Source of the DNA: Aquisalimonas lutea
GTDB lineage: Bacteria > Pseudomonadota > Gammaproteobacteria > Nitrococcales > Aquisalimonadaceae
Length of the DNA: 64,000 nucleotides
Direction of reading: 5' to 3'
NCBI RefSeq assembly: GCF_030409225.1
Contig: NZ_JAUFPK010000001.1
Span: forward strand, 2,161,566 to 2,225,565
The notes beneath the pieces were generated by a model. That model was not told the origin of the DNA. It ran no database searches and worked only from the letters and a program-made list of their open reading frames with translations. Shown here piece by piece: positions 7,420 to 16,755 of the stretch. How positions within the stretch are numbered: position 1 is the stretch's first letter; each line of letters begins with the position of its first letter. Position numbers and translations under genes: made by a program.

Positions 7420-8364
7420 ATGGCCAGCATTATGGATTCGGTGGATCAGCGGACCACACTGGCGGGAACCAACCGCATGGAATTGCTGCTGTTCCAGCTG
7501 GCGGGTGCCCAGCTCTTCGGAATCAACGTCTTCAAGGTGCGCGAGGTCATCCCGGTGCCCCGCCTCGTGCACCTGCCCCACTCCAGCCCCGTGGTGGCGG
7601 GCGTTTGCTACATCCGCGACCGGGCCATATCCGTGCTCGACCTCGCCATGGCGACCACTGGCCGGCCTCTTGAGGAGCATTCGGGCACCTCGGTGATCGT
7701 CACCGAGTACAACCGCAGCGTGCAGGGCTTCATGGTGCGTGCCGTGGACCGCATCGTGAACGTGAACTGGAAGGACATCATGCCGCCGCCGAGCAAGTGG
7801 TCGAACACCGCCTATCTCACCGGTGTCACCCGCGTGGAAGAGCGGCTCGTGCAGATCATCGACGTGGAAAAGGTCATGGACGAGCTCAACCAGGCCGGGG
7901 GGCTCGGACGTCTGCCGGGCATGGACGAGGGCGGTCTGCAGTCCGCGGGGGCAGACGCCGGGTCCTGGCACGTGCTCGTGGTGGACGACTCCACCGTGGC
8001 CCGGCGTCAGATTCGTGACACCCTCCAGGAAATGGGGCTGCAGGTCACCCTGGCCCGGGACGGCCAGGAAGCGCTGGAGGTCCTCCGGGACTGGGCGTCC
8101 CGGCCCGAGGAATCGCCGTGGCGGCAGCTGCTGATGGTGATCTCCGACGTGGAGATGCCGCGCATGGACGGCTACACCGTGGCGACGGAAATCCGTCGCG
8201 ACGATGCATTGCGCGAGATCTACCTGCTCCTGCACTCGTCGCTGAGCGGCATGTTCAACACCGAGCTCGTCCGGCAGGTCGGCGCTGACGATTTTCTGGC
8301 GAAGTTCGCCGCCGGCGAACTGGCGGAGCGGGTGCACCAGCGCATGGAGCAGGTGAACGCCTGA
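7420..8364 (+). CDS. cheV: Chemotaxis coupling protein CheV (CheW-REC fusion)
   Basis: Couples chemoreceptors to the CheA kinase and tunes signalling through its own phosphorylation. Residues about 20-165 form a CheW-like domain (ELLLFQLAGAQLFGINVFKVREV). Residues about 185-305 form a receiver domain with acidic pocket VVDD, phospho-acceptor Asp243 in SDVEMPRMDG, and a late Lys (DDFLAKF). The 314-residue length is normal. It is followed by cheR after 102 nt, the common cheV-cheR pairing beside flgA/flgB, and has a sigma-28-type promoter upstream. This places it in the late, filament-stage class of genes. Confidence 0.95.
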   Translation: MASIMDSVDQRTTLAGTNRMELLLFQLAGAQLFGINVFKVREVIPVPRLVHLPHSSPVVAGVCYIRDRAISVLDLAMATTGRPLEEHSGTSVIVTEYNRSVQGFMVRAVDRIVNVNWKDIMPPPSKWSNTAYLTGVTRVEERLVQIIDVEKVMDELNQAGGLGRLPGMDEGGLQSAGADAGSWHVLVVDDSTVARRQIRDTLQEMGLQVTLARDGQEALEVLRDWASRPEESPWRQLLMVISDVEMPRMDGYTVATEIRRDDALREIYLLLHSSLSGMFNTELVRQVGADDFLAKFAAGELAERVHQRMEQVNA

Positions 8365-8466
8365 CAGGTTGGTTGTCCTGGTACCGTACGGGCTACAATC
8401 GCCGCACCGGCGCTTGTAGCCTGGCCGGTGAGGTCCTGATCCGAGCAGCCGCGAAGGAAATCCCTG

Positions 8467-9297
8467 TTGGTGTCCTCCAGAGAGATCATCCCGGAGCATT
8501 ACCAGGCGTTCCGTGCCTTTCTGGAGCAGTCCTGCGGTATCGTTCTCGGCGAGAACAAGCAGTACCTGGTGTCCAGCCGCCTGGGCCAGCTCATGGAGCG
8601 CGAGGGCCTGAAGGACCTGGGCGAGCTGGTCTATCGGGTCCAGCAGCCGGGCGGGCAGCGTCTGCGGGGCATGGTGATCGAAGCCATGACCACCAACGAG
8701 ACGCAATGGTTCCGGGATACCTATCCCTTCACCATCCTCCAGGAGACGCTCCTGCCGGAGTACCAGCGGCGGGGCGTGCAGCAGATGCGGATCTGGTCCG
8801 CCGCCTGCTCCTCCGGCCAGGAGCCGTACTCGCTGAGCATCGCGCTGGAGGAGTACCGGGCCCGGGGTGCCCGGCTCGAGGCGGAGATCGTGGGCACCGA
8901 TATCTCCCCGGCGATGATCACCCAGGCCCGCGAGGCCCGCTACTCCGCATCCACCGTCAATCGCGGCCTGAGTCCCGAGCGGCGGGATCGCTACTTCGTC
9001 CGTGAGGGGGCCGACTGGGTGGTACGCCCGGAAATCCGCCGGCGGACGCAGTTCACGGTGCACAACCTGCTGGACAGCTACAGCAACCTGGGGCGGTTCG
9101 ACCTGATCTTCTGCCGCAATGTCCTGATCTACTTCTCCGCCGAATCCCGCGAGAGCATTCTCACGCGCATGATCCAGCAGATGCGCCCCGGCGGCTATCT
9201 CATCGTGGGTGCCTCCGAGTCCCTGGCGCGCCATGCCCGGGACCTGGAAATGGTCCGCAGCCACGGGGGCGTGATCTACCGCCTGCGGGGCAAGTAG
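8467..9297 (+). CDS. cheR: Chemotaxis methyltransferase CheR
   Basis: Uses S-adenosylmethionine to methylate glutamates on chemoreceptors for sensory adaptation. The 276 residues are the normal length. The N-terminal helical CheR domain includes TTNETQWFRD. The SAM-binding fold has the motif IWSAACSSGQEPYS, then EIVGTDISPAMI, and FDLIFCRNVLIYF. The gene starts at TTG 8467 (or the adjacent GTG), with AAGGAAA about 8 nt before. It is downstream of cheV and probably in the same transcript; a perfect hairpin follows before the flgB promoter. Confidence 0.95.
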   Translation: MVSSREIIPEHYQAFRAFLEQSCGIVLGENKQYLVSSRLGQLMEREGLKDLGELVYRVQQPGGQRLRGMVIEAMTTNETQWFRDTYPFTILQETLLPEYQRRGVQQMRIWSAACSSGQEPYSLSIALEEYRARGARLEAEIVGTDISPAMITQAREARYSASTVNRGLSPERRDRYFVREGADWVVRPEIRRRTQFTVHNLLDSYSNLGRFDLIFCRNVLIYFSAESRESILTRMIQQMRPGGYLIVGASESLARHARDLEMVRSHGGVIYRLRGK

Positions 9298-9306
9298 CAA
9301 ACCGCG

Positions 9307-9334
9307 CCGGGCGGCAAGGGCTTGCCGCCCGGTT
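9307..9334. terminator. Perfect hairpin after cheR
   Basis: CCGGGCGGCAAG-GG-CTTGCCGCCCGG gives a 12-bp perfect stem with a 2-nt loop, 9 nt past the cheR stop. The short following TT is weak for intrinsic termination, so it may act with Rho or protect the 3' end. Confidence 0.5.
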
Positions 9335-9475
9335 GCCGCATTGCCGGTGGCGGGATTCCGTCACCCCGGCGTATCGGCCGTCCCGTCCGGGACTTGAGCA
9401 TCCCTCCCCGAATCGTGCCCCGGCCTTTGCGGTTCCCCGCTGCGACCCGGCTCGTCTCGCCGCATCCGGCGCTCA

Positions 9476-9491
9476 TGGCACGGGGATTGCT
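9476..9491 (+). promoter_or_regulatory. Sigma-54 promoter for the flgB-flgJ operon
   Basis: TGGCAC-GGGGA-TTGCT is a perfect match to the sigma-54 consensus (GG and GC 10 nt apart), 34 nt before the flgB start. It implies control by a FleQ/FlrC-type flagellar activator, whose gene is not in this window. Confidence 0.88.
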
Positions 9492-9524
9492 AGCTCTTGC
9501 CCGGGAAGCGACAGGAGACAGGTC

Positions 9525-9932
9525 ATGAGCCTTTCCTTTGACGATGCCGTCGGTGTTCACGCCGCGGCGCTGAAACTTCGGGGCGAGCGGCACCAGCTGC
9601 TGTCGGAGAACCTGGCCAACGCGGATACGCCGCATTACAAGGCCCGGGATTTCGATTTCGCCACGGCACTGGAGCAGGTGCAGCAGGGCCAGAACGGTCA
9701 GCTTCAGCTGGCGACCACGAACCAGGGGCATATCGGCAACGGCAGCGGCCAGGGCACGTCGGGCGTGGATACCCTCTACCGCGTGCCCAACAGCCCATCC
9801 CTGGACGGCAACACCGTAGAGACCCACGTCGAGCAGGCAAAGTTCGCCGAGAACGCCGTCAAGTACCGGGCGTCCCTGAACTTCCTGGGCGGCAAGGTCA
9901 CGTCCCTGATCGGTGCCCTGCGAGGAGAGTAA
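9525..9932 (+). CDS. flgB: Flagellar rod protein FlgB
   Basis: Proximal rod subunit of the basal body (135 residues), exported by the flagellar type III system. It carries the rod/hook N-terminal signature LSENLANADTPHYKARDFDF near residues 26-45 and the C-terminal helix EQAKFAENAVKYRASLNFLGGKV that packs in the rod. The start at ATG 9525 has AGGAGACAGGTC upstream. It is the first gene of an operon that runs without large gaps to flgL; flgC starts 3 nt after its stop. Confidence 0.95.
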   Translation: MSLSFDDAVGVHAAALKLRGERHQLLSENLANADTPHYKARDFDFATALEQVQQGQNGQLQLATTNQGHIGNGSGQGTSGVDTLYRVPNSPSLDGNTVETHVEQAKFAENAVKYRASLNFLGGKVTSLIGALRGE

Positions 9933-9935
9933 GCC

Positions 9936-10358
9936 ATGTCCGTATTCAGCGTGTTCGATGTCGCCGGCTCCGCCATGAACGCGCAGTCCCTGCGCCTGAA
10001 CATGACGGCCAGCAATCTTGCCAACGCCGAGACCGTCGCCGGCTCGCCGGAGGAGGCCTACAAGGCCCGCCAGCCGGTGTTCGCCGCGGCGCTGCGCAGT
10101 GTCCAGGGCGGCGGCGAGCAGGCGGCGGTGGGTGTCACCATGCGGGATGTCGCCGAGAGCGATGCCCCGAACCAGCGGCTGCACATGCCCGACCATCCGG
10201 CCGCGGACGAGAACGGCTACGTGTACCGCTCGAACGTGAACACCGTGGAGGAGATGACCAACATGATCTCCGCCTCGCGTTCCTACCAGAACAGCGTGGA
10301 GGTGATGAACACCTCCAAGCAGCTTGCGCTGCAGACGCTGCAGCTCGGCCAGAACTGA
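9936..10358 (+). CDS. flgC: Flagellar rod protein FlgC
   Basis: Rod subunit of 140 residues. The N-terminus has the family motif MNAQSLRLNMTASNLANAET, and the C-terminus has VNTVEEMTNMISASRSYQNSVEVMN, with which rod proteins polymerise. Length and order (after flgB, before flgD) are typical. It is translated from within the sigma-54-driven operon. Confidence 0.96.
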   Translation: MSVFSVFDVAGSAMNAQSLRLNMTASNLANAETVAGSPEEAYKARQPVFAAALRSVQGGGEQAAVGVTMRDVAESDAPNQRLHMPDHPAADENGYVYRSNVNTVEEMTNMISASRSYQNSVEVMNTSKQLALQTLQLGQN

Positions 10359-10369
10359 GGAGATGGACC

Positions 10370-11047
10370 ATGAACGGACTGGACGCACTGATGGGCAGCA
10401 GCGGCAGCTCGAACACCAGGCAACCGGACGACGCCCAGGGCAAGTCCATGCAGGATCTGGAACAGAAGGACTTCTTCAACCTGATGATGACCCAGTTCCA
10501 GAACCAGGATCCGTTCGAGCCCATGGACAGCGAAAAGATGATGGGCCAGCTCACGCAGTTCACCACGGCCAACGGCATCTCCCAGCTGCAGCAGTCGTTC
10601 AAGGACTTCGCCAGTGAGATGAGCCAGAGCCAGGCGCTGCGCGCCGGCAGCCTCGTGGGCCGCAACGTGCTGGCGGAGAGCGACACTATGCGCCTCGACG
10701 AGGGCGGTCTCAGCGGCGTGGCGCGCCTGTCCGAGAACACCGGCAGCCTCACCGTGGAGATCCACGACGGTGCTGGCCAGAAGGTGCGCGAGATCGCCAT
10801 GGGCCAGCAGGATGCCGGCGATGTCGCTTTCAGCTGGGACGGGCGCAATGACGACGGCGAAATGATGCCGGCAGGAACGTACGAAGTGCGTGCCCGGGCC
10901 GGCAGCGGCGAGGACAGCGTGGCGGTGCAGACGCTGGCCTCGGCCGAGGTCCAGAGCGTCAGCCTGGAGGGTGACGGGCAGAGCCCGCGTCTCAACCTGG
11001 CGGGGGTGGGTGACGTCTCCCTCGATTCCGTTCGCCACATTCAGTAA
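10370..11047 (+). CDS. flgD: Hook-capping protein FlgD
   Basis: Scaffold that caps the growing hook so that FlgE subunits can assemble; it is later replaced by FlgK (225 residues). The conserved N-terminal segment MQDLEQKDFFNLMMTQFQNQDPFEPMDSEKM binds the hook end. The C-terminal half has the FlgD Ig/Tudor-like region with FSWDGRNDDGEMMPAGTYEV. It lies between flgC and flgE with 11- and 15-nt gaps. Confidence 0.95.
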   Translation: MNGLDALMGSSGSSNTRQPDDAQGKSMQDLEQKDFFNLMMTQFQNQDPFEPMDSEKMMGQLTQFTTANGISQLQQSFKDFASEMSQSQALRAGSLVGRNVLAESDTMRLDEGGLSGVARLSENTGSLTVEIHDGAGQKVREIAMGQQDAGDVAFSWDGRNDDGEMMPAGTYEVRARAGSGEDSVAVQTLASAEVQSVSLEGDGQSPRLNLAGVGDVSLDSVRHIQ

Positions 11048-11062
11048 GCAAGGGGTGCATCC

Positions 11063-12310
11063 ATGGCTTTCAATACTTCACTGTCCGGTCTCAACGCAGC
11101 CCAGTCCGATCTGGATGTGACCAGCAACAACATCTCCAACAGTGAGACGGTGGGCTTCAAGAACTCCCGGGCGGAGTTCGCCGACGTCTTCGCCAGCTCC
11201 CAGCTCGGTGTCGCGTCCAATGCCATCGGGCAGGGCGTGCGCCTGAACAATGTCGCCCAGCAGTTCACCCAGGGCCAGTTCGACTTCACCGGCAACAGCC
11301 TGGACCTCGGCATCAACGGCGAGGGCTTTTTCCGCATGAGCGACCAGGAAGGCGCCATCTCCTATACGCGCAACGGCGCCTTCCAGATCGACGAGAACGG
11401 GACCATCGTCAACGCCGACGGGCTGCAGCTCACGGGCTATCCGGCGGACAATAACGGCAATATCGGCGGCAACCTGGCACCGCTGCAGGTGAACACGGGC
11501 AACATCGAACCCCAGGCCACCGGCGGAATGACCGTGAACGCGAACCTGACCTCGGAAGCGGACGAGATCGACCAGACGGCCAATCCCTTCGATGCCACCG
11601 ACCCGGAGACGTACAACTTCTCTACCTCCACCACGGTGTACGATTCCCAGGGCGGGGCCCACGAAGCCAACTTCTACTTCACGCACACGGATGATGCCGC
11701 CAACGAATGGGGCGTGAACGTGCGCGTGGACGGCCAGGCGCCGGACAACTTCAGCGACCAGCAGACGCTGACGTTCAACAACGACGGCTCCTATGCCGGC
11801 ATCGCGGATGCCTCCGGTGACCCGGAGAACGATCCCTACCAGTTCAACCTCGGCGGCGGCATCGACCCCATTGTTGCGGATATCGATTTCTCGGACACGA
11901 CGCAGTTCGGTACCCCTTCGGCGGTCAACGAGCTGAACCAGGACGGCTACGAGGCCGGTGAGTTCGCCGGGCTGGAGGTCGCCGAGAACGGCACCATCTT
12001 CGGCCGCTACACCAACGGCGAGTCCCAGGCGATGGGGCAGGTGCCGCTGGCGCGCTTCCCCAGTGAGCAGAACCTCACGCCCCAGGGCGACAACATGTGG
12101 ACCGAGAGCGCCGAGTCCGGAGCGCCCATTGTCGGCGCGCCGGGGACTTCCGGCCTCGGCGGTGTCGAGGGGGGGGCCCTGGAGCAGTCCAACGTGGACA
12201 TCACCGCGGAGCTGGTGAACATGATCACCGCCCAGCGGAATTTCCAGGCCAACGCCCAGATGATCAGCACCCAGGACCAGGTGACCCAGGAGATTCTCAA
12301 TATCCGCTGA
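11063..12310 (+). CDS. flgE: Flagellar hook protein FlgE
   Basis: Main subunit of the flexible hook (415 residues). The N-terminal motif LSGLNAAQSDLDVTSNNISN and the C-terminal helix VDITAELVNMITAQRNFQANAQMIS form the inner tube. The central domains (about 150-340) are rich in Asp, Asn, Gln and Gly and poor in Lys, consistent with adaptation to a salty medium. It is expected to be exported by the flagellar apparatus before the specificity switch. Confidence 0.95.
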   Translation: MAFNTSLSGLNAAQSDLDVTSNNISNSETVGFKNSRAEFADVFASSQLGVASNAIGQGVRLNNVAQQFTQGQFDFTGNSLDLGINGEGFFRMSDQEGAISYTRNGAFQIDENGTIVNADGLQLTGYPADNNGNIGGNLAPLQVNTGNIEPQATGGMTVNANLTSEADEIDQTANPFDATDPETYNFSTSTTVYDSQGGAHEANFYFTHTDDAANEWGVNVRVDGQAPDNFSDQQTLTFNNDGSYAGIADASGDPENDPYQFNLGGGIDPIVADIDFSDTTQFGTPSAVNELNQDGYEAGEFAGLEVAENGTIFGRYTNGESQAMGQVPLARFPSEQNLTPQGDNMWTESAESGAPIVGAPGTSGLGGVEGGALEQSNVDITAELVNMITAQRNFQANAQMISTQDQVTQEILNIR

Positions 12311-12339
12311 TCCGGCGCACGCCGGCGAGGAAACGAGCC

Positions 12340-13083
12340 ATGGACAATTTCTCCTATCTCTCCATGACCGGTGCCAAGCACGCCCTGCAGGCGCAGCAGC
12401 ACACGAGTCACAACCTGGCGAACGCCAACACGCCGGGCTTCCGGGCGGACCTGGACCAGCTGGTCACGCAGCCGGTCCAGGGGCCCGGGTTCGACAGCCG
12501 CGCGTACTCCGCCGAGAGCAGCATCGGCGCGAGCTTCGAGCCCGGGCCCATGCGCACCACCGGTCGCGACATGGATGTCGCCGTCCAGGGCGACGGCTTC
12601 ATCGCCGTCCAGGGTGCCGACGGCAACGAGGCCTACACACGGCGCGGTGACCTCCGTGTCTCCAGCATGGGCCTGCTGGAGACCGGTGCCGGTGACCCGG
12701 TCATGGGCGAGAACGGCCCGGTGGCCGTGCCGCCCGCGGACGAGGTGGAGATCGGCGAGGACGGCACCATCAGCATCGTGCCGCCGGGCGGCCAGGGCGG
12801 CGAGATGGCGGTGATCGACCGCATCAAGCTCGTGGATGCCGCCCCGCAGAACCTGGAGAAGGGCAACGACGGCCTGTTCCGTCTCGCCGACGGCGGAGTC
12901 GCCCCCGCCGACGGGGCCGTGCGCGTGCGTTCCGGGATGCTGGAGGGCAGCAACGTCAACTCCGTGGAGGCGATGGTCGAGCTCATCGACAACCAGCGCC
13001 AGTTCGAGACCAACATCAAGATGCTCACCAAGGCGGAGGAGAATGACTCCGCCAGCAGCCAGCTCCTGCGGCTGCAGGGCTGA
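12340..13083 (+). CDS. flgF: Flagellar rod protein FlgF
   Basis: Proximal rod protein of 247 residues. It opens with MDNFSYLSMTGAKHALQAQQ and HNLANANTPGF, and closes with the rod/hook C-terminal helix (VEAMVELIDNQRQFETNIKML). The start at ATG 12340 is chosen from the family's N-terminus and GAGGAAACG upstream; the frame stays open further back inside flgE, but that part has no family similarity. It lies between flgE and flgG, the standard order. Confidence 0.94.
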   Translation: MDNFSYLSMTGAKHALQAQQHTSHNLANANTPGFRADLDQLVTQPVQGPGFDSRAYSAESSIGASFEPGPMRTTGRDMDVAVQGDGFIAVQGADGNEAYTRRGDLRVSSMGLLETGAGDPVMGENGPVAVPPADEVEIGEDGTISIVPPGGQGGEMAVIDRIKLVDAAPQNLEKGNDGLFRLADGGVAPADGAVRVRSGMLEGSNVNSVEAMVELIDNQRQFETNIKMLTKAEENDSASSQLLRLQG

Positions 13084-13122
13084 ACCGGATAACGCCGCGG
13101 TTGCGGCAGGGAGGGTAACCAG

Positions 13123-13908
13123 ATGAATCCGGCACTGTGGGTAGCCAAAACGGGCCTGGAAGCCCAGGAGACGCGCATGCAGACCGTCTCCAACAACCTG
13201 GCCAACGTCAATACCACCGGTTTCAAGCAGGACCGCGCGGTGTTCGAGGACCTGGTCTACCAGAACGTCCGCCAGGCGGGCGCCCAGAACACCCAGGACG
13301 CACAGCTGCCCACGGGCCTGTCCCTGGGGACCGGGGTGCGCGTGGTGGCCACGGAGAAGGAGCACACCCAGGGCAATCTCCAGCAGACGGGCAATGCCCT
13401 GGATGTCGCCATCGAGGGCGACGGCTTCTTCCAGGTGCTCCAGCCCGACGGCACGGTGGGCTACACCCGGGATGGCTCCTTCCAGGTGAACAGCGAGGGC
13501 ACCGTGGTGACCTCCAGCGGCTTCGAGCTGGAGCCGCCGCTGCAGATCCCGGATAACGCCCAGGACGTCACCATCGGCCGCGACGGCACGGTGACGGTCA
13601 CCGTGCCCGGGCAGGCGGAACCCCAGCAGATCGGCCAGATCCAGCTCGCCGAGTTCGTCAACCCCGCGGGGCTCCAGCCCATGGGCGGCAACCTGTACAG
13701 CGAGACGGCCGCCAGCGGCCAGCCCCAGGTGGGCACGCCCGGGCTCGATGGCCTGGGCTCGGTCATGCAGGGGGCGCTGGAGTCGTCCAACGTCAACATC
13801 GCCGAGGAGCTGGTGAACATGATCGAGACCCAGCGGGCCTTCGAGACCAACACCAAGTCCATTTCCTCGTCCGACCAGATGCTGCAGTTCGTCACGCAGA
13901 ACCTGTAA
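13123..13908 (+). CDS. flgG: Distal rod protein FlgG
   Basis: Distal rod subunit of 261 residues, highly conserved: MNPALWVAKTGLEAQETRM, NNLANVNTTGFKQDRAVFEDL, the FFQVLQPDGTVGYTRDGSF beta region and the C-terminal ELVNMIETQRAFETNTKSI. It sits between flgF and flgH, and the rod it forms passes through the FlgH and FlgI rings encoded immediately downstream. Confidence 0.97.
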   Translation: MNPALWVAKTGLEAQETRMQTVSNNLANVNTTGFKQDRAVFEDLVYQNVRQAGAQNTQDAQLPTGLSLGTGVRVVATEKEHTQGNLQQTGNALDVAIEGDGFFQVLQPDGTVGYTRDGSFQVNSEGTVVTSSGFELEPPLQIPDNAQDVTIGRDGTVTVTVPGQAEPQQIGQIQLAEFVNPAGLQPMGGNLYSETAASGQPQVGTPGLDGLGSVMQGALESSNVNIAEELVNMIETQRAFETNTKSISSSDQMLQFVTQNL

Positions 13909-13933
13909 CCGCGGCCGCGTGGAGGGCCCGCTC

Positions 13934-14608
13934 ATGCGATGGATAACGGCGATCATTGCCCTGGCGACCCTGGTCCTCGGCGGCTGCGCCACGACGACGC
14001 CGCCGGAGTACCGGGACCCGCCGGCCCTGCCGGAGCCGGTGGTGTCGGAACCGGAGCGCGAGAACAACGGCGCCATCTTCCAGGCGAACCAGGGACAGCG
14101 GCTGTTCGAGAACCGCACGGCGCTGCGCCCCGGTGACATCCTGACCATCGAGCTGCAGGAGCAGACCGGTGCCAGCAAGAACGCCAGCACCAGCGTGACC
14201 AAGGACAGCAGCGCGGAACTGGGCGTGCCGAGCATCTTCGGGCGCGATGCCACCATCAACGGCAACCCGGTATCGGCGAGCCTGGAGGGATCCCGCGGCT
14301 TCGACGGCTCGGGCAGCGTGGACCAGGGCAACGAGCTGACGGGCACGCTTACCGCTGTCGTGGTGGAGGTCCATCCGTCCGGCAACCTGGTGGTCCAGGG
14401 CCGCAAGAGACTGACCATTAACCAGGGTGACGAGTACATTACGCTCACCGGCCTCGTCCGTCCCGACGACGTGGCGCCGGACAACACCATCTCCTCGGAG
14501 CGGGTGGCCAACGCCCAGATCGCCTACACCGGCACCGGCACGCTCGCGGACTCCAACCGCATGGGCTGGGGTCAGCGCATTCTCAACAGCCCTCTGTGGC
14601 CGTTCTGA
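13934..14608 (+). CDS. flgH: L-ring lipoprotein FlgH
   Basis: Outer-membrane L-ring subunit of 224 residues that acts as a bushing for the rod. A lipoprotein signal ([18 protein letters not shown], lipobox LGGC) gives a lipidated Cys18. Later segments are typical: [27 protein letters not shown], then [21 protein letters not shown], and C-terminal [15 protein letters not shown]. The ATG at 13934 is preferred to the GTG at 13919 because GGAGGG lies 8 nt upstream and the signal peptide then has normal length. flgI begins 17 nt after the stop. Confidence 0.95.
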   Translation: MRWITAIIALATLVLGGCATTTPPEYRDPPALPEPVVSEPERENNGAIFQANQGQRLFENRTALRPGDILTIELQEQTGASKNASTSVTKDSSAELGVPSIFGRDATINGNPVSASLEGSRGFDGSGSVDQGNELTGTLTAVVVEVHPSGNLVVQGRKRLTINQGDEYITLTGLVRPDDVAPDNTISSERVANAQIAYTGTGTLADSNRMGWGQRILNSPLWPF

Positions 14609-14625
14609 CAACCAGGAGACTGGCC

Positions 14626-15750
14626 ATGCTACGTATGCCTCTCATTGCTCTCATCGCCCTGGTGCTCGGCGCCAACGCCGGCAGCCTGCACGCCCAGGAC
14701 TGGACCGGCGAGCGCATCAAGGATCTCGCCGAAGTGGCCGGCGTGCGGGACAACCAGCTCGTGGGCTACGGGCTGGTGGTGGGCCTGGACGGAACCGGCG
14801 ACCAGACCACCCAGGCACCGTTCACGGCGCAGAGCATCCGCAGCATGCTGAGCTCCCAGGGCGTGCAGGTCCCGCCCGACGTGAGCTTCCAGACGGAGAA
14901 CGTCGCCGCCGTGATGGTGACGGCGAATCTGCCCGCGTTCGCCCGGCCCGGCCAGGATATCGACGTGACCGTGGCGTCCATCGCCAATGCCGAGAGCCTG
15001 CGCGGCGGATCGCTGCTGATGACGCCCCTGCGCGGCGCCGACGGCGAGATCTACGCCATGGCCCAGGGCAATCTGACGGTGAGCGGTTTCGGCGTCGGCG
15101 GCGAGGACGGCTCCAGCATCACGGTGAACATTCCCAGCGCCGGCCGCATCCCCGGTGGTGCCACGGTGGAGCAGGAGGTGGCCTCGCCGTTCAACAGCGG
15201 CGATACCATCGAGCTCACCCTGAATACCCCGGACTTCACCACCGCCCGCCGCATGGCGGACGCCATCAACGAGGAGCTGGGCCCCGAGACCGCCCGCGCC
15301 AAGGACGCCGGCGCCGTCAGCGTCCGCGCCCCCGACGATCCGGACCAGCGTGTCGGCTTCATGGCCTATCTGGAGAAGATCCGCGTGCATCCCGGGGCGG
15401 CGCCGGCCAAGGTCATCGTCAACTCCCGCTCCGGCACCGTGGTGGTGGGCAGCGAGGTGCGCGTGCGCCAGGCGGCGGTGACCCACGGCAGCCTGACGGT
15501 CACCATCACCGAGGACTTCGACGTGGATCAGCCGCCGCCCTTCGGCGAGGGCGAGACCGTCGTCACGCCGGACACCGACATCGAGGTACAGCAGGAGGAC
15601 AACCCCATGTTCCTGTTCGGCCCCGGCGTCCGGCTGGAGGAGATCGTCGAGCAGGTCAACCGCGTCGGCGCGGCGCCGGGGGACCTGGTGGCCATTCTCG
15701 AGGCCCTCAAGCAGGCCGGCGCCCTGCGCGCGGAGCTGGTGATCATCTGA
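14626..15750 (+). CDS. flgI: P-ring protein FlgI
   Basis: Periplasmic ring subunit around the rod (374 residues), assembled with the help of FlgA. The signal peptide [23 protein letters not shown] precedes the conserved start of the mature chain: [33 protein letters not shown] later family marker is [24 protein letters not shown], and the C-terminus is [21 protein letters not shown]. The ATG at 14626 follows AGGAGACTGGCC. It precedes flgJ by 10 nt. Confidence 0.97.
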   Translation: MLRMPLIALIALVLGANAGSLHAQDWTGERIKDLAEVAGVRDNQLVGYGLVVGLDGTGDQTTQAPFTAQSIRSMLSSQGVQVPPDVSFQTENVAAVMVTANLPAFARPGQDIDVTVASIANAESLRGGSLLMTPLRGADGEIYAMAQGNLTVSGFGVGGEDGSSITVNIPSAGRIPGGATVEQEVASPFNSGDTIELTLNTPDFTTARRMADAINEELGPETARAKDAGAVSVRAPDDPDQRVGFMAYLEKIRVHPGAAPAKVIVNSRSGTVVVGSEVRVRQAAVTHGSLTVTITEDFDVDQPPPFGEGETVVTPDTDIEVQQEDNPMFLFGPGVRLEEIVEQVNRVGAAPGDLVAILEALKQAGALRAELVII

Positions 15751-15760
15751 GGCAGCTGTC

Positions 15761-16738
15761 ATGGTCCTGAGCGCTCCCCAGCATCCCGAGGCCAACATCT
15801 TCGACACCGGTTCCCTGGACCGGCTGCGCCACGGCCTCAAGGATCCGCAGCCGTCGGATCTCCGGCAGGTGGCCGAGGAGTTCGAGTCGGTGTTCGTGGG
15901 CATGATGCTCAAGAACATGCGCGCCGCCACGCCGGGCGACGAGCTCTTCGGCGGCCAGGCGATGGAGAAGTACCAGCAGCTCCACGACCAGCAGCTCGCG
16001 CGGAGCGTGGGCCAGCAGGGCGGCTTCGGCATCGCCGACATGGTGGAGCGCCAGCTCCGCGAGCAGGCCGGCCTGGAGACCCGGGCGACGGGTGTGGGCG
16101 ATCGGGGGCTGGAGGCCTATGACCGGCGGTTGCCGCCCATGCGGATGAACGTGCCCGACACCGAAGCGGCCGCACCCCGCGCCGGCGCCCCGGAGCCGCA
16201 TCGCCCCGGCGGCAAGGGTGCGGCTTGGGACACGCCGGAGGCCTTCGTGCGGGACGTCTGGCCGGCGGCGAAGGGGGCGGCCGAGCAGCTCGGGGCCGAT
16301 CCGCGCGCCCTGGTGGCCCAGGCGGCCCTGGAGACGGGCTGGGGGCAGCACGTCATCCGCGACGGCGAGGGCAACAGCAGCAACAACCTCTTCGGCATCA
16401 AGGCGGACGCCGGCTGGGACGGGGATTCCGTGCGTGTTCCCACCCTGGAGTTCCGGGAGGGCATCCCCCAGCGGGAGACGGCCAGCTTCCGCGCATACGG
16501 CTCGCTGGAGGAGGGGTTCCAGGATTACGTGCGCTTCCTGGAGGACAACCCGCGCTACCGCCAGGCCCTGGACAGCGCCGGCGACCCGCAGGCCTGGACG
16601 GAGGGGCTGCAGGAGGCCGGCTATGCCACGGATCCGGCCTACGCGGACAAGCTCCAGCGCATCCTGGGCGGCCGGCAGCTGGAGGCGGCGCTCGAGCCGC
16701 TCAAGCCCTCGGCGGATCGGCCGATAACGGAGACATAG
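15761..16738 (+). CDS. flgJ: FlgJ: rod cap fused to peptidoglycan hydrolase
   Basis: Bifunctional protein of 325 residues. The N-terminal part (about 30-100, FESVFVGMMLKNMRAATPG, ELFGGQAMEKYQQLHDQQLA) is the rod-capping domain. After a proline/alanine linker (about 130-155), the C-terminal GH73 N-acetylglucosaminidase domain cuts the murein for the rod; the likely catalytic Glu191 lies in AALETGWGQH, followed by SSNNLFGIKAD. The fused form is typical of beta/gammaproteobacteria. The last codons contain a sigma-28 promoter that serves flgK. Confidence 0.95.
   Translation: MVLSAPQHPEANIFDTGSLDRLRHGLKDPQPSDLRQVAEEFESVFVGMMLKNMRAATPGDELFGGQAMEKYQQLHDQQLARSVGQQGGFGIADMVERQLREQAGLETRATGVGDRGLEAYDRRLPPMRMNVPDTEAAAPRAGAPEPHRPGGKGAAWDTPEAFVRDVWPAAKGAAEQLGADPRALVAQAALETGWGQHVIRDGEGNSSNNLFGIKADAGWDGDSVRVPTLEFREGIPQRETASFRAYGSLEEGFQDYVRFLEDNPRYRQALDSAGDPQAWTEGLQEAGYATDPAYADKLQRILGGRQLEAALEPLKPSADRPITET
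16701..16727 (+). promoter_or_regulatory. Sigma-28 promoter for flgKL inside flgJ
   Basis: TCAAGCCC, 11 nt, GCCGATAA: the -10 is a perfect FliA match and the first five bases of the -35 are the same as in the flgM and cheV promoters. It lies in the last codons of flgJ, 29 nt before flgK. It would separate the late flgKL genes from the sigma-54-driven rod and hook genes. Confidence 0.78.
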
Positions 16739-16755
16739 GGAAGGAGTAACACATC

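Noticed and set aside
12007-14511. Long minus-strand open frame of over 800 codons opposite flgE-flgH
   Set aside because: It is the high-GC mirror of conserved flagellar genes, with no family signature of its own.
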